17,881 bases of DNA from Actinomycetota bacterium (GTDB taxonomy: Bacteria > Actinomycetota > Thermoleophilia > Miltoncostaeales > Miltoncostaeaceae): assembly GCA_005800465.1 (NCBI GenBank), contig SYFI01000096.1, positions 1-17,881 of the forward strand. Direction: 5' to 3'. Shown in pieces: positions 1 to 6,354 of the stretch. A model generated the notes under the pieces. That model was not told the DNA's origin. It saw only the letters and a program-made list of their open reading frames with translations, and did no database searches. The position numbers were made by a program, and so were the translations under genes. How positions within the stretch are numbered: position 1 is the first letter of the stretch; each line of letters begins with the position of its first letter.

Positions 1-352
1 GCATCTGGTCGTAGATGTGACGCACCACCGGTGCCATCTTCTGCGTGAGGCGCCCGGCCACGATCATGAGGTCGGCCTGGCGCGGGGTGCCGCGGAAGTA
101 CTCGGCCCCGAAGCGCCCCATGTCGAGCCGCGGCGAGAGCGTGTGCATCATCTCGATGCTGCAGCAGGCCAGGCCGAAGGTGGCAGGCCAGATTGCCGAG
201 GTCTGCGCCCACGCGATGGCCTTCTCAACCGTGGTGGTGAGGATGCCGCGGGACGCCTCGAGGGCCTCTGGGTCGCGCAGGTCCCAGTCGATGGCATCGT
301 CGGTGCGTGGCGACCGGCGGATAGGCGCGCCGGGCGGTGGGATCAACGCCAT
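1..352 (-). CDS. nuoB: NADH-quinone oxidoreductase subunit B (partial, C-terminus off window)
   Basis: NuoB is the peripheral-arm subunit of respiratory complex I that carries iron-sulfur cluster N2, the last electron carrier before quinone. The visible N-terminal 117 residues include the hallmark WPATFGLACCSIEMM (about residues 55-69), whose adjacent Cys63-Cys64 are two of the N2 ligands, and the following RLDMGRFGAEYFRGTPRQAD segment typical of the family. The remaining ligands lie beyond base 1. The ATG at 352 overlaps the end of nuoA by 10 bases, the usual nuoA-nuoB coupling, so this start is well supported. The gene order nuoA-nuoB is that of a standard nuo operon continuing to the left. 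Confidence 0.96.
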   Translation of the reverse strand, partial: MALIPPPGAPIRRSPRTDDAIDWDLRDPEALEASRGILTTTVEKAIAWAQTSAIWPATFGLACCSIEMMHTLSPRLDMGRFGAEYFRGTPRQADLMIVAGRLTQKMAPVVRHIYDQM

Positions 353-699
353 TCGAGTGCTCCCTTGCGCCAGACGTAGGTGAGAGCGCCCACCAGAATG
401 GTGATGAACACGATCAGTTCGATCACTGCGGTGACGCCGACATCACGCAGCACCACGGCCAGCGGGTAGAGAAAGGCCAGTTCGATGTCGAACACGATGA
501 ACAGCATGGCCGTGAGGTAGAAGTCGATCGAGAAGCGCTGCCGCGCCGGCTGCGTGGTGAGGATGCCGCTCTCAAACGGCAGCGCCTTGGTGGCGTTCGG
601 CCGCTTGCGTCCGATGAGTGACAGCGAGAACAGCGCCACGGCAACGCCCGCGCCGAGCACGAGATAAATCAGGATTGGAAGCCAGGTGCGAAGGTCCAT
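343..699 (-). CDS. nuoA: NADH-quinone oxidoreductase subunit A
   Basis: NuoA (118 residues) is a small membrane subunit of complex I at the quinone-site end of the membrane arm. Three hydrophobic segments are visible at about residues 7-29, 60-83 and 88-110. The family loop between TM1 and TM2 is present as KALPFESGI; the cysteine often found in this ECG loop is serine here, a variant also known in other bacteria. The conserved membrane acidic stretch FIVFDIELAFLYPLAV follows. I chose ATG at 699 rather than an upstream in-frame start because a GGAGG lies at 709-713 with 9-base spacing and the upstream extension is arginine-rich and unlike the family. First gene of a leftward nuo operon. Confidence 0.95.
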   Translation of the reverse strand: MDLRTWLPILIYLVLGAGVAVALFSLSLIGRKRPNATKALPFESGILTTQPARQRFSIDFYLTAMLFIVFDIELAFLYPLAVVLRDVGVTAVIELIVFITILVGALTYVWRKGALEWR

Positions 700-730
700 G
701 GGGACCTGCCTCCGCCGTCGTCGCCGAGTA

Positions 731-758
731 CGACACCGGGTGTACCACCCCGGTGTCG
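731..758. repeat. Perfect 10-bp stem-loop upstream of nuoA
   Basis: CGACACCGGG (731-740) and CCCGGTGTCG (749-758) are exact complements around an 8-base loop. It lies 32 bases upstream of the nuoA start, so it would sit in the nuo leader or promoter. There is no T-tract on either side, so it does not look like a simple intrinsic terminator. A leader structure or operator is possible; the sequence alone does not decide. Confidence 0.6.
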
Positions 759-780
759 GTCCCCACGGTACCAATGGTCA

Positions 781-855
781 GTCACAAACACATCATCGTG
801 CGGATTGCCTCATGGCAAGGGCAATCTCGCGGGGTCGGAATGTGTCGTTTGTGAC
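781..855. repeat. Nested inverted repeats in the nuo upstream region
   Basis: An outer perfect 9-bp inverted repeat, GTCACAAAC (781-789) and GTTTGTGAC (847-855), encloses an inner stem, GATTGCC (803-809) and GGCAATC (820-826), which extends by GCG/CGC with one bulged base. The TGTGAC/GTCACA arms resemble half-sites of CRP/FNR-family regulators, but the 57-base separation is far too long for one dimer site. No open reading frame in 700-878 looks coding. It may be the regulatory region shared by the leftward nuo operon and the rightward toxin-like locus, or a small palindromic mobile element; neither is proven. Confidence 0.5.
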
Positions 856-878
856 ATATACGCACTGGCACGAAGTGG

Positions 879-1111
879 GTGGTGAATTGGCACCATCGGG
901 GTGACCCCGGTCACCCTGCGGTGGCGACGATCTCCGCATGCGCACAAGCCGTCACAGCCATCGCATCGGAGGATGGCTGGATATCGCGTGACGATCGCGG
1001 CAACATCATGTTGTTGGGTTTGTGTCGGGGCCGCGCGCGACAGTGGTGCTGGCGAACGACGCGCTCGACTTCGTGATCACGATCTATGGCGAGAGAGGGC
1101 GGCAGCGATGA
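879..1111 (+). pseudogene. Frameshifted toxin-like ORF upstream of a DUF2283 ORF
   Basis: One reading frame from a GTG at 879 gives VNWHHRGDPGHP, then a helix-like stretch and WISRDDRGNIMLLG up to about 1019. From 1019 the sensible continuation is one frame back: FVSGPRATVVLANDALDFVITIYGERGR, ending at TGA 1109-1111. The joined product, about 78 residues with an H-P motif and a final VVVLA…FVITIY strand, resembles small DUF4258/RelE-type toxins as I remember the family; this is a weak, by-eye match. The TGA overlaps the ATG of the next ORF (ATGA), as in many toxin-antitoxin pairs. The shift corresponds to one missing base near 1019, either true decay or an assembly error. The true start is unknown. 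Confidence 0.4.
899..916. promoter_or_regulatory. 18-bp palindrome, candidate operator
   Basis: GGGTGACC (899-906) and GGTCACCC (909-916) are exact inverted repeats around CC. A shorter one, TGGTG (880-884) / CACCA (891-895), lies just before it. Autoregulated toxin-antitoxin loci commonly have such operators near their start. Here the palindrome falls inside the presumed reading frame if GTG 879 is the start, so the assignment is tentative. Confidence 0.35.
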
Positions 1112-1385
1112 GAGCGCTTTACGACAGCGGGGCGCACGCGATGTACATCGATGTCGTTGACCCGCCGCACGAAGGGCCGAGGGGGACGGATGTCGATGGC
1201 TATCCGGCGACCTCATAGTGGGTGTGGAGATCCTCGACGCGGACGACACGCCCGATGACAAGGTCGTCGCGGTGCTTGCCCGCTTCGGTCTGGACGCGGT
1301 GGGCATCCTTGCCGCGCGCGATGCGGCTCTGCGGGTCCCCGACCGCGAGGTGACGCTCACGGTTGGCGCGTCGCTGGCCGCCTGA
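1108..1385 (+). pseudogene. DUF2283-like protein, frameshifted
   Basis: The first frame (ATG 1108) reads MRALYDSGAHAMYIDVVD and on to DVDGYPA, then meets TAG. The frame one base back continues GDLIVGVEILDADDTP and ends at TGA 1383-1385. Joined at about base 1209, the product of some 93 residues has the DUF2283 signature: a YD…A.YI start, then a DVDG…VGVEILDA core. DUF2283 proteins are small and often sit beside DUF4258/RelE-type partners, where an antitoxin role is suspected. The start overlaps the stop of the upstream toxin-like ORF; the end lies 2 bases before the TPR gene. One missing base explains the break. If it is an assembly error, the gene is intact. Confidence 0.6.
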
Positions 1386-1387
1386 TC

Positions 1388-1702
1388 ATGGCCGTTGATC
1401 GCATCGCCTACTTCTCCGGTCTCGTGGCCGAGACTCCCGACGAGCCCCGGGCCCGGTACGGCCTGGCCGTTGCCCTACGCCACGCCGAGCGCCACGTCGA
1501 GGCCATCGACCAGTACCGCGCGTACCTCGATCTGGCCGACGACGCGGGAGCGGCGTGGGGACACCTGGCCGAGTGCCTCACGGCCACCGGTGACATCAAC
1601 GCCGCAGCCGATGCTTACCTCACGGGCATCGACACGGCGCTGCGAAATGGCCACAACGGGCTTGCCGCCGATTACGAGGTTGCCATCGAGGCCCTCGGCT
1701 GA
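1388..1702 (+). CDS. Small TPR (tetratricopeptide) repeat protein
   Basis: This 104-residue protein consists of paired amphipathic helices with TPR spacing: P.ARYGLAVALRHAERHVEAIDQYRAYLDL (about residues 19-49), then AWGHLAECLTATGDINAAADAYLTGIDTA (about 56-84). The alternating small and aromatic residues (G, A, Y) fit TPR positions. It has no signal peptide or membrane segment, so a cytoplasmic protein-binding role is likely; its partner cannot be named. The start is 2 bases after the DUF2283 stop, and its own stop overlaps the probable CTG start of the following permease, indicating one transcript and coupled translation. Confidence 0.8.
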   Translation: MAVDRIAYFSGLVAETPDEPRARYGLAVALRHAERHVEAIDQYRAYLDLADDAGAAWGHLAECLTATGDINAAADAYLTGIDTALRNGHNGLAADYEVAIEALG

Positions 1703-2478
1703 GCACTGACGCAGCAGATCTGTCGGCCCGCGGAGCCGCGCGCTTCTGGTTTCGCAACGCAACGGTGGGTCGAAAGACCGTGCTCGTCACCCTCGGCCCG
1801 CGCTTTGTTGAGGCCATCGCCTACCTGGCCATCATGGGGCTGGGGCTCGGCGCGTACCTCAAGAGCGTGGATGGCATTTCGTACGTGCAGTTCATCGCCC
1901 CGGGCGTGGCTGCAAGTGCGGTGATGTTCGGGGCGATTCTCGAGACCTCGTACAACGCATTTGTGCGCATACACGTGCGCCGGGTGTTTGAGGCGGCGGT
2001 CACGACCCCGCTTTCGGTGGGCGACGTTGTGGTGGGCGAGTACCTGTGGGGTGCCACCCGTGGAGCCATCTACGGGGTGGTGTTTCTGGGGGTCATGGCG
2101 CCCTTCGGCCTGGTGGCGTCGTGGTGGGCCATCCTCTGCCCCCTGGTGTTCGTGATCGGTGCACTCACATTCGCGGTGCTCGGAATGAGCTACACGTCGT
2201 TTGCCAAGAACATCGAGCACTTCAACATCTTCTGGACCGGCGTGCTCACCCCCATGTTCTTGTTCTCGGGAATCTTCTTCCCGTTCTCGGGCCTGCCCGA
2301 CTGGGCGCAGGTCATCGGCTGGTGCCTGCCGCTGTCGCACTTTGTGGCGGCCACGCGGGAGTTGGCACTGGGCGGCGTGGGTTGGATCACCGCGCTGCAC
2401 GTGCTGGTGCTGGTGGGATTCGCTACGGTGTTTTTCATGCTCCCCATTCGCCGGCTGCGCCGTACCCTTCTTGCGTGA
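1699..2478 (+). CDS. ABC-2 type transporter permease (NodJ-like), probable CTG start
   Basis: The protein has six hydrophobic segments and ABC-2 membrane family features, including MFLFSGIFFPFSGLPDWAQ near residue 200 and the final LPLSHFVAATRELALG region. Such permeases dimerise and export drugs, polysaccharides or lipids with a separate ATPase. The first conventional start is GTG 1765, but it cuts off ARFWFRNATVGRK, which matches the amphipathic N-terminal W..RN…RK element of the family. No ATG, GTG or TTG occurs in frame upstream nearby; a CTG at 1699 overlaps the TPR stop as CTGA and has GAGG at 1688-1691 with 7-base spacing, giving 259 residues, the normal family length. No ATPase gene is adjacent, which is odd; it must be supplied from elsewhere if the permease works. 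Confidence 0.85.
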   Translation: MSTDAADLSARGAARFWFRNATVGRKTVLVTLGPRFVEAIAYLAIMGLGLGAYLKSVDGISYVQFIAPGVAASAVMFGAILETSYNAFVRIHVRRVFEAAVTTPLSVGDVVVGEYLWGATRGAIYGVVFLGVMAPFGLVASWWAILCPLVFVIGALTFAVLGMSYTSFAKNIEHFNIFWTGVLTPMFLFSGIFFPFSGLPDWAQVIGWCLPLSHFVAATRELALGGVGWITALHVLVLVGFATVFFMLPIRRLRRTLLA

Positions 2479-2576
2479 TCCGGCGTCAACTATTGCGCCC
2501 CTGCAACCACTTCAGTCGCTGCCGTCCATAGGTTGACCCGGCCCGGCCACACCCGTTCTCACAAGGAGAAATCGGT

Positions 2577-3635
2577 ATGAACCGCAGGAACCTGCTGGCC
2601 GTCGCCGGCCTCATCGGCGCGTCGGCCCTCGTTATCACTGGCTGCGGAAGCAGCTCGTCCACCGCCGACACCAGCGGTGGCGACTCAAGTGCACCCGCGG
2701 GTGCAGCCACTGGATCGGGTGCATCGTTCCCCGCCCCGGCCTACACGCAGTGGTGCCAGGAGTCGCAGACGTGCTCGTATGCCTCCAAGGGATCGGGCGC
2801 CGGTATCAAGGACCTCACCAGTGGCGTGGTCGCCTGGGCCGGCAGTGATGCCCCGCTCACCGCCGACGAGGATCCGGTAAACACGGGCCCGATCCTCTAC
2901 TTCCCGACGCTGCTGGGTGCGGTGACCATTCCCACCAACATCGAGGGCGTCAGCAAGCCCATCAACTTGACGGGCCCAGCGCTCGCCGGCATCTTCGACG
3001 GTGAGATCACGACCTGGAACGACAAGGACATCACGGCGTCCAACCCGGGCGTCACCCTGCCGGCCAAGCCCATCGCGGTGTGCGTGCGCGCCGACTCGTC
3101 GGGCACGTCGTACAACTTCTCGGGATATCTCGCGCAGATCAGTCAGGGCTTCGCCGACAAGGTGAGCGCCGAGGGCAGCAAGACCCCGGCGTGGACGGCC
3201 ACGGTGTCGGCATCACCCGGCAACTCGGGTGTTGCCAACTGCGTGAAGAACGGGAGCAACTCGATCGGGTACGTCGATCTGGCCGAGGTCAAGCAGGCCG
3301 GGCTCGAGGGCCAGACCGCTGCCATTGGTGTGGAGGGTGCATACGTGGCCCCGACCACCGAGTCCATCAAGGCCGCGGCCGCCGACGCCCAGTTGAACCC
3401 CAACCTCACGGTCAGCGCCAGCCTGTCGAACAGCCAGACCAAGGGTGCCTATCCGATCGTGGTCACTACGTATGCCGTGGTTATTACGGGCGCCCCCGAC
3501 AATGCTGCCGTCAAGAAGGCTCTCACCTACTTCTTGGGTGACAAGGCCCAGGGCCAGCTGGCGGGCCTCGGCTATGCCCCACTGCCGTCGTTCATGCTGT
3601 CCAAGGCCACCGCGCAGCTCTCCAAGCTGGGCTAA
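2577..3635 (+). CDS. pstS: Phosphate ABC transporter substrate-binding lipoprotein PstS
   Basis: PstS captures inorganic phosphate outside the membrane and passes it to the PstCAB importer. The 352-residue protein has a lipoprotein signal with lipobox ITGC (Cys23), a Ser/Thr/Gly-rich linker, then the PstS core: TGSGASFPAPAYTQWC, the SKGSGAGIKDLTSG phosphate loop, WAGSDAPL, and the RADSSGTSYNFSGYL segment holding further ligands. ATG 2577 is preceded by AAGGAG at 2563-2568, an excellent ribosome site. No pstC, pstA or pstB follows; instead there is a terminator, so this appears to be a free-standing copy. No clear Pho box was recognised in the 98 bases upstream. Confidence 0.93.
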   Translation: MNRRNLLAVAGLIGASALVITGCGSSSSTADTSGGDSSAPAGAATGSGASFPAPAYTQWCQESQTCSYASKGSGAGIKDLTSGVVAWAGSDAPLTADEDPVNTGPILYFPTLLGAVTIPTNIEGVSKPINLTGPALAGIFDGEITTWNDKDITASNPGVTLPAKPIAVCVRADSSGTSYNFSGYLAQISQGFADKVSAEGSKTPAWTATVSASPGNSGVANCVKNGSNSIGYVDLAEVKQAGLEGQTAAIGVEGAYVAPTTESIKAAAADAQLNPNLTVSASLSNSQTKGAYPIVVTTYAVVITGAPDNAAVKKALTYFLGDKAQGQLAGLGYAPLPSFMLSKATAQLSKLG

Positions 3636-3662
3636 TCGCCACGCTGCAGGGCGCAGTACCCG

Positions 3663-3700
3663 CCGGCCGGGCCCCAAGGGGCTCGGCCGGTGTCGTTTTC
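3663..3700 (+). terminator. Rho-independent terminator after pstS
   Basis: CCGGCCGGGCCCC (3663-3675) pairs with GGGGCTCGGCCGG (3678-3690) with one G-U wobble, followed by TGTCGTTTTC. It lies 28 bases past the pstS stop. It should end the rightward transcript; the following genes are on the opposite strand. Confidence 0.8.
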
Positions 3701-3704
3701 ACGC

Positions 3705-3869
3705 CTACGACAGCCCGAGAACCCGCTTGAGTGCCACCTCGACGTCGAGGAGCTCAGTGGCGTCGAGCGCACTAATGCGCTTGCCGAGCCGCGTGACGTC
3801 AACCGTGCGCAACTGGTCGATCATCACGCGCGACGCCCGGCCCCTCACGGTGATGGGCGGTCGGAAGTG
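3705..3869 (-). pseudogene. C-terminal remnant of a MazF/PemK-type toxin
   Basis: The minus strand encodes HFRPPITVRGRAS, then RVMIDQLRTVDVTRLGKRI, then a final helix ending ALKRVLGLS and TAG (3705-3707). This matches the end of MazF endoribonucleases, where V..DQLRTVD..RLG.RI and a terminal E/D-rich helix ending in VLGL are typical. The N-terminal half, including the catalytic region, is absent: the same frame upstream runs directly into the stop codon of acuC at 3903-3905. The largest conventional ORF would be 39 residues from ATG 3824. No MazE partner is visible. It is best read as a truncated relic; a reused mini-protein is possible but unsupported. Confidence 0.65.
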
Positions 3870-3902
3870 TGCCGGCTGCGCTGACGACGAAAGCGGCGCC
3901 CG

Positions 3903-5060
3903 CTACTCGTCCAGCAGTGCCTCGGCACGGGCCACGTTCAGAAGCCCTACGCGGTCACCCTCCTCGCGCTGCCAGATATCGCAGGTGGGCCCCGGGTCCT
4001 CGCGCAGGGTGGTGGGTGCCGGCTGGCCGAGCGCCTGCTCCGCCACTCGCCGCCACTCATCGGGCAGGTCGTCGCCAATGCGCACGCCCATCAGCGCCGT
4101 GAGCTGCAGTGCCCAGATGCGCCCGAGGCTCGTGGGGTTGTATCCACCACCGGCGGTGTCGAGCAGCCGCCCATCGCACACGCCGTCGGCGAGTCGCACA
4201 ATGCGTCGATAGCACTCCTCAAGGCCCGCAATGGTGACCTGCAGATGCGTGTACGGGTCGGCGTGGTGCACGTCGGCACCCAAGTGCACCACAAGGGCGT
4301 CGGGCACAAATGCCCGCACCGCCGGCTCGACCACCCGCTCGATGGCGGCCAGATACGCGACGTCGCCGGCAAATGGCGGCAGCGGCACGTTGATGGCGGT
4401 GCCGGGCGTGCCGGCAGGCCCACGCTCGGTTACATCACCGGTGCCGGGGAAGAAGCCATAGACGAACTCATGCACCGAAATGGTGAGCACGCGCGGGTCG
4501 GCGTGAAAGATCCACTGCACCCCATTGCCATGGTGGGCGTCGAGATCGACGTACGCCACGCGGTCGGCCCCAAGATCGAGCAGTTCCTGAATGGCGAGGG
4601 CGCAGTCGTTGTACACGCAGAAGCCCGAGGCCTTGTTGGCAAAGGCGTGGTGCAGGCCAAGCGGTGCGGGCCCGAATGCCCGCGTACCGGGATTGGCCCA
4701 CACCACCCGCGCGGCCTCCACTGCCGCGCCGCACACGTTGGCCGCTGCGTCGTGCATGCCCGCGCGCGGCACGGTGTCGTGGCCGGCCACAAAGCCCCAC
4801 TGCGTGGCCTCAAACCCCACGGCAACCCGTGGGTCACGTGAGTACTGCTGCACCGCCCTCACGTATGCAGGAGCGTGAATGCGCGACAGGCTGGCGTCGT
4901 CGGCGGCATCGAAATCCACCACCGATACCCGGGGTGCGTCGAGCAGCCCCAGCTGGCCGAGCAGGTCCCATGCCAAGCCCCGGCGCAGCGGACGCTCGTC
5001 GTCGTCAGATGGGTTGTAGGCCTGCAGGCGGGAATGCCATGGAACAACGACGTCAGACAC
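3903..5060 (-). CDS. acuC: AcuC-type histone deacetylase family protein
   Basis: Class I HDAC-fold zinc hydrolases remove acetyl groups from lysines; AcuC deacetylates acetyl-CoA synthetase in Bacillus. The 385-residue protein keeps the full active site: His137-His138 (GLHHAF), the KASGFCVYND loop, zinc ligands Asp174 and His176 in DLDAHHGNG, Asp263 in LGADVHHADP, and catalytic Tyr307 in GGGY. Length is normal for AcuC. I chose GTG 5060, one base after the stop of the upstream lipoprotein gene, because the longer frame adds an unconvincing arginine-rich stretch and family proteins begin at about this point. Translation is probably coupled to that lipoprotein gene. Acetyl-CoA synthetase is not in the window, so the substrate is inferred from the family only. 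Confidence 0.9.
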   Translation of the reverse strand: MSDVVVPWHSRLQAYNPSDDDERPLRRGLAWDLLGQLGLLDAPRVSVVDFDAADDASLSRIHAPAYVRAVQQYSRDPRVAVGFEATQWGFVAGHDTVPRAGMHDAAANVCGAAVEAARVVWANPGTRAFGPAPLGLHHAFANKASGFCVYNDCALAIQELLDLGADRVAYVDLDAHHGNGVQWIFHADPRVLTISVHEFVYGFFPGTGDVTERGPAGTPGTAINVPLPPFAGDVAYLAAIERVVEPAVRAFVPDALVVHLGADVHHADPYTHLQVTIAGLEECYRRIVRLADGVCDGRLLDTAGGGYNPTSLGRIWALQLTALMGVRIGDDLPDEWRRVAEQALGQPAPTTLREDPGPTCDIWQREEGDRVGLLNVARAEALLDE

Positions 5061-5061
5061 G

Positions 5062-5529
5062 TCAGTTGACCGTGACGTGCACGACCCCGGTCTTCGCCAG
5101 CGGCACGGCACCCGAGTTGACGAGCGTCACCTGCCGAAAGCCCATGTCAGCCTGCCCGGCCTGCACTGCCATAAAGACATAGCGCGATGACACACCGCCG
5201 TTTTTGGTGGGCACGTTCTCCCCGGATACTTCGGTGATAAGTGCGGTGGCGTCATCGTCATCGCGCACCCAGCCAACGGCCTTGGTGCGTTTTGCCTGAT
5301 CGGGCGACACCGTGAGCCATACGGTGAATGTCTGGCCGTTGGCCACAGTGATGGTGGGCCCGTCGCCGCTCGCGGGCACGGTGTAGTCGGGCCTGGCGGT
5401 CGCGGCGGTGGCAGCCGTTATGGCCGGCGCAGTGGCCGCCGCCGGAGTGGATTCGTCCCCCCCACATCCGGTGAGAGTGGCGCCAAACACGACGAGGGCA
5501 GCAGCGGCCGCGGCGAATGGTTTGCTCAT
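5062..5529 (-). CDS. Lipoprotein with chagasin-like (I42) fold, divergent
   Basis: This 155-residue protein has a short signal sequence and lipobox LTGC (Cys22), then a Thr/Ala-rich linker to about residue 55. The rest reads as an immunoglobulin-like β-protein: TITVANGQTFTVWLTVS, a polar loop, then SSRYVFMAVQAGQADMGF, which matches the G..F.F.AV.AG.A.L.F strand pair of chagasin-family inhibitors. The NPTTGY protease-binding loop of that family is missing here, so inhibitor activity is doubtful. It lies one base from acuC and should be cotranscribed with it. The start has no clear ribosome site, and only 29 bases separate it from the divergent gene at 5559. Confidence 0.7.
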   Translation of the reverse strand: MSKPFAAAAAALVVFGATLTGCGGDESTPAAATAPAITAATAATARPDYTVPASGDGPTITVANGQTFTVWLTVSPDQAKRTKAVGWVRDDDDATALITEVSGENVPTKNGGVSSRYVFMAVQAGQADMGFRQVTLVNSGAVPLAKTGVVHVTVN

Positions 5530-5558
5530 ACCCGGCAGTGTGCCAGTACGCTCTCGGC

Positions 5559-5897
5559 ATGAGCACCGAACCAGTTGATGCAGCCACTCAGGCCCTCGTG
5601 CGGGAGATCCGCGAGGAGGCCTCGTTGCTGCGCGCTGAGACCGCCACGCTGGTGACCGACGTGCCGGTGCCGGTGCACCTGCGCCCCGGGCTGGGTTACA
5701 GCAGCAAGGCGGGTGTGGGGAAGATCATCACCATGATGAAGCGGGTGAGCGAGAAGATGGTGCATCACGTGGTGGAAGACGCCTTCGACCGCGTGAGCCA
5801 GCGCCTCACACGCATTGACGTGATGCTCGACCAGCAGGAGCGCCGCATTTCGACACTCGAGGAGCGGCTGGACGCCACTCCCGACGATCGTGCCTAG
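5559..5897 (+). CDS. Small coiled-coil protein of unknown function
   Basis: The 112-residue protein has no signal or membrane segment. It begins with a charged helix (ALVREIREEASLLRAETATL), has a central stretch with VPVPVHLRPGLGYSSKAGVGK, then a long helix with heptad-like spacing to the end (RVSEKMVHHVVEDAFDRV, and DVMLDQQERRISTLEERLD). Oligomerisation through the last helix is likely. I do not recognise a family. ATG 5559 is chosen since the upstream extension overlaps the divergent lipoprotein start; no good ribosome site is present and the leader can be only a few bases unless the promoter lies in the neighbour. Its stop shares CTAG with the convergent gene's stop. Confidence 0.7.
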   Translation: MSTEPVDAATQALVREIREEASLLRAETATLVTDVPVPVHLRPGLGYSSKAGVGKIITMMKRVSEKMVHHVVEDAFDRVSQRLTRIDVMLDQQERRISTLEERLDATPDDRA

Positions 5898-6349
5898 TCG
5901 GCCACCGTCACGTTGAAGGTGATCGTCTCGGCCGGTGTGGTCTTACCGGGCGGGATGCTGTCGAACACCAGAGTGCCCGTTCCGGCCGAGACCGCGCTGA
6001 AGGTCCAGTTCTCCATGCCACCCATGCCCACCATGGTGTCGGTGGCGGTACTCGTCTGGGTGTCCGGCACGTACTTGCTGCTTTCCAAGTTTACGCCCGG
6101 GTCGCCTGTGGGAGTCATCTTCCACTGGTAGCCCGTGGTGGGGTTGCTCGCCAGTTGAATGATGAACGTCTCGCCAACCTGGGCCTGGATGGTGGTCTCT
6201 GCCTGGGTGTAGGTGGACGACGCGCTGCTCTCGCCGCTGGTCACCTGGGCGTCGCTCTCACCGCAGCCGGTGAGGGCCACGGCACCAGTGGTAAGGGCGA
6301 GGGCCGCAAGCGATGCGGCGGCGATCCGGGCGATGCGGTATGAGGTCAT
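5894..6349 (-). CDS. Chagasin family (inhibitor I42) lipoprotein
   Basis: Chagasin-type proteins bind and block C1-family cysteine proteases through three loops. The 151-residue protein has a signal sequence with lipobox LTGC (Cys29), a Ser/Thr/Gln-rich linker, and a β-domain with the diagnostic NPTTGYQW loop (residues 69-76), a Gly-rich loop (VGMGGMENW), and the WTFSAVSAGTGTLVF strand pair. The third loop is IPPGKTTP instead of the usual RPW. It is expected on the outer face of the membrane. ATG 6349 lies 5 bases after the stop of the upstream glycosyltransferase, so it is probably translated from the same message. Its physiological target is unknown. Confidence 0.85.
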   Translation of the reverse strand: MTSYRIARIAAASLAALALTTGAVALTGCGESDAQVTSGESSASSTYTQAETTIQAQVGETFIIQLASNPTTGYQWKMTPTGDPGVNLESSKYVPDTQTSTATDTMVGMGGMENWTFSAVSAGTGTLVFDSIPPGKTTPAETITFNVTVAD

Positions 6350-6354
6350 TTCAT

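Noticed and set aside
1672..2400. 242-codon minus-strand frame opposite the ABC-2 permease
   Set aside because: Low-complexity charged translation; the opposite strand has proper membrane segments and family motifs.
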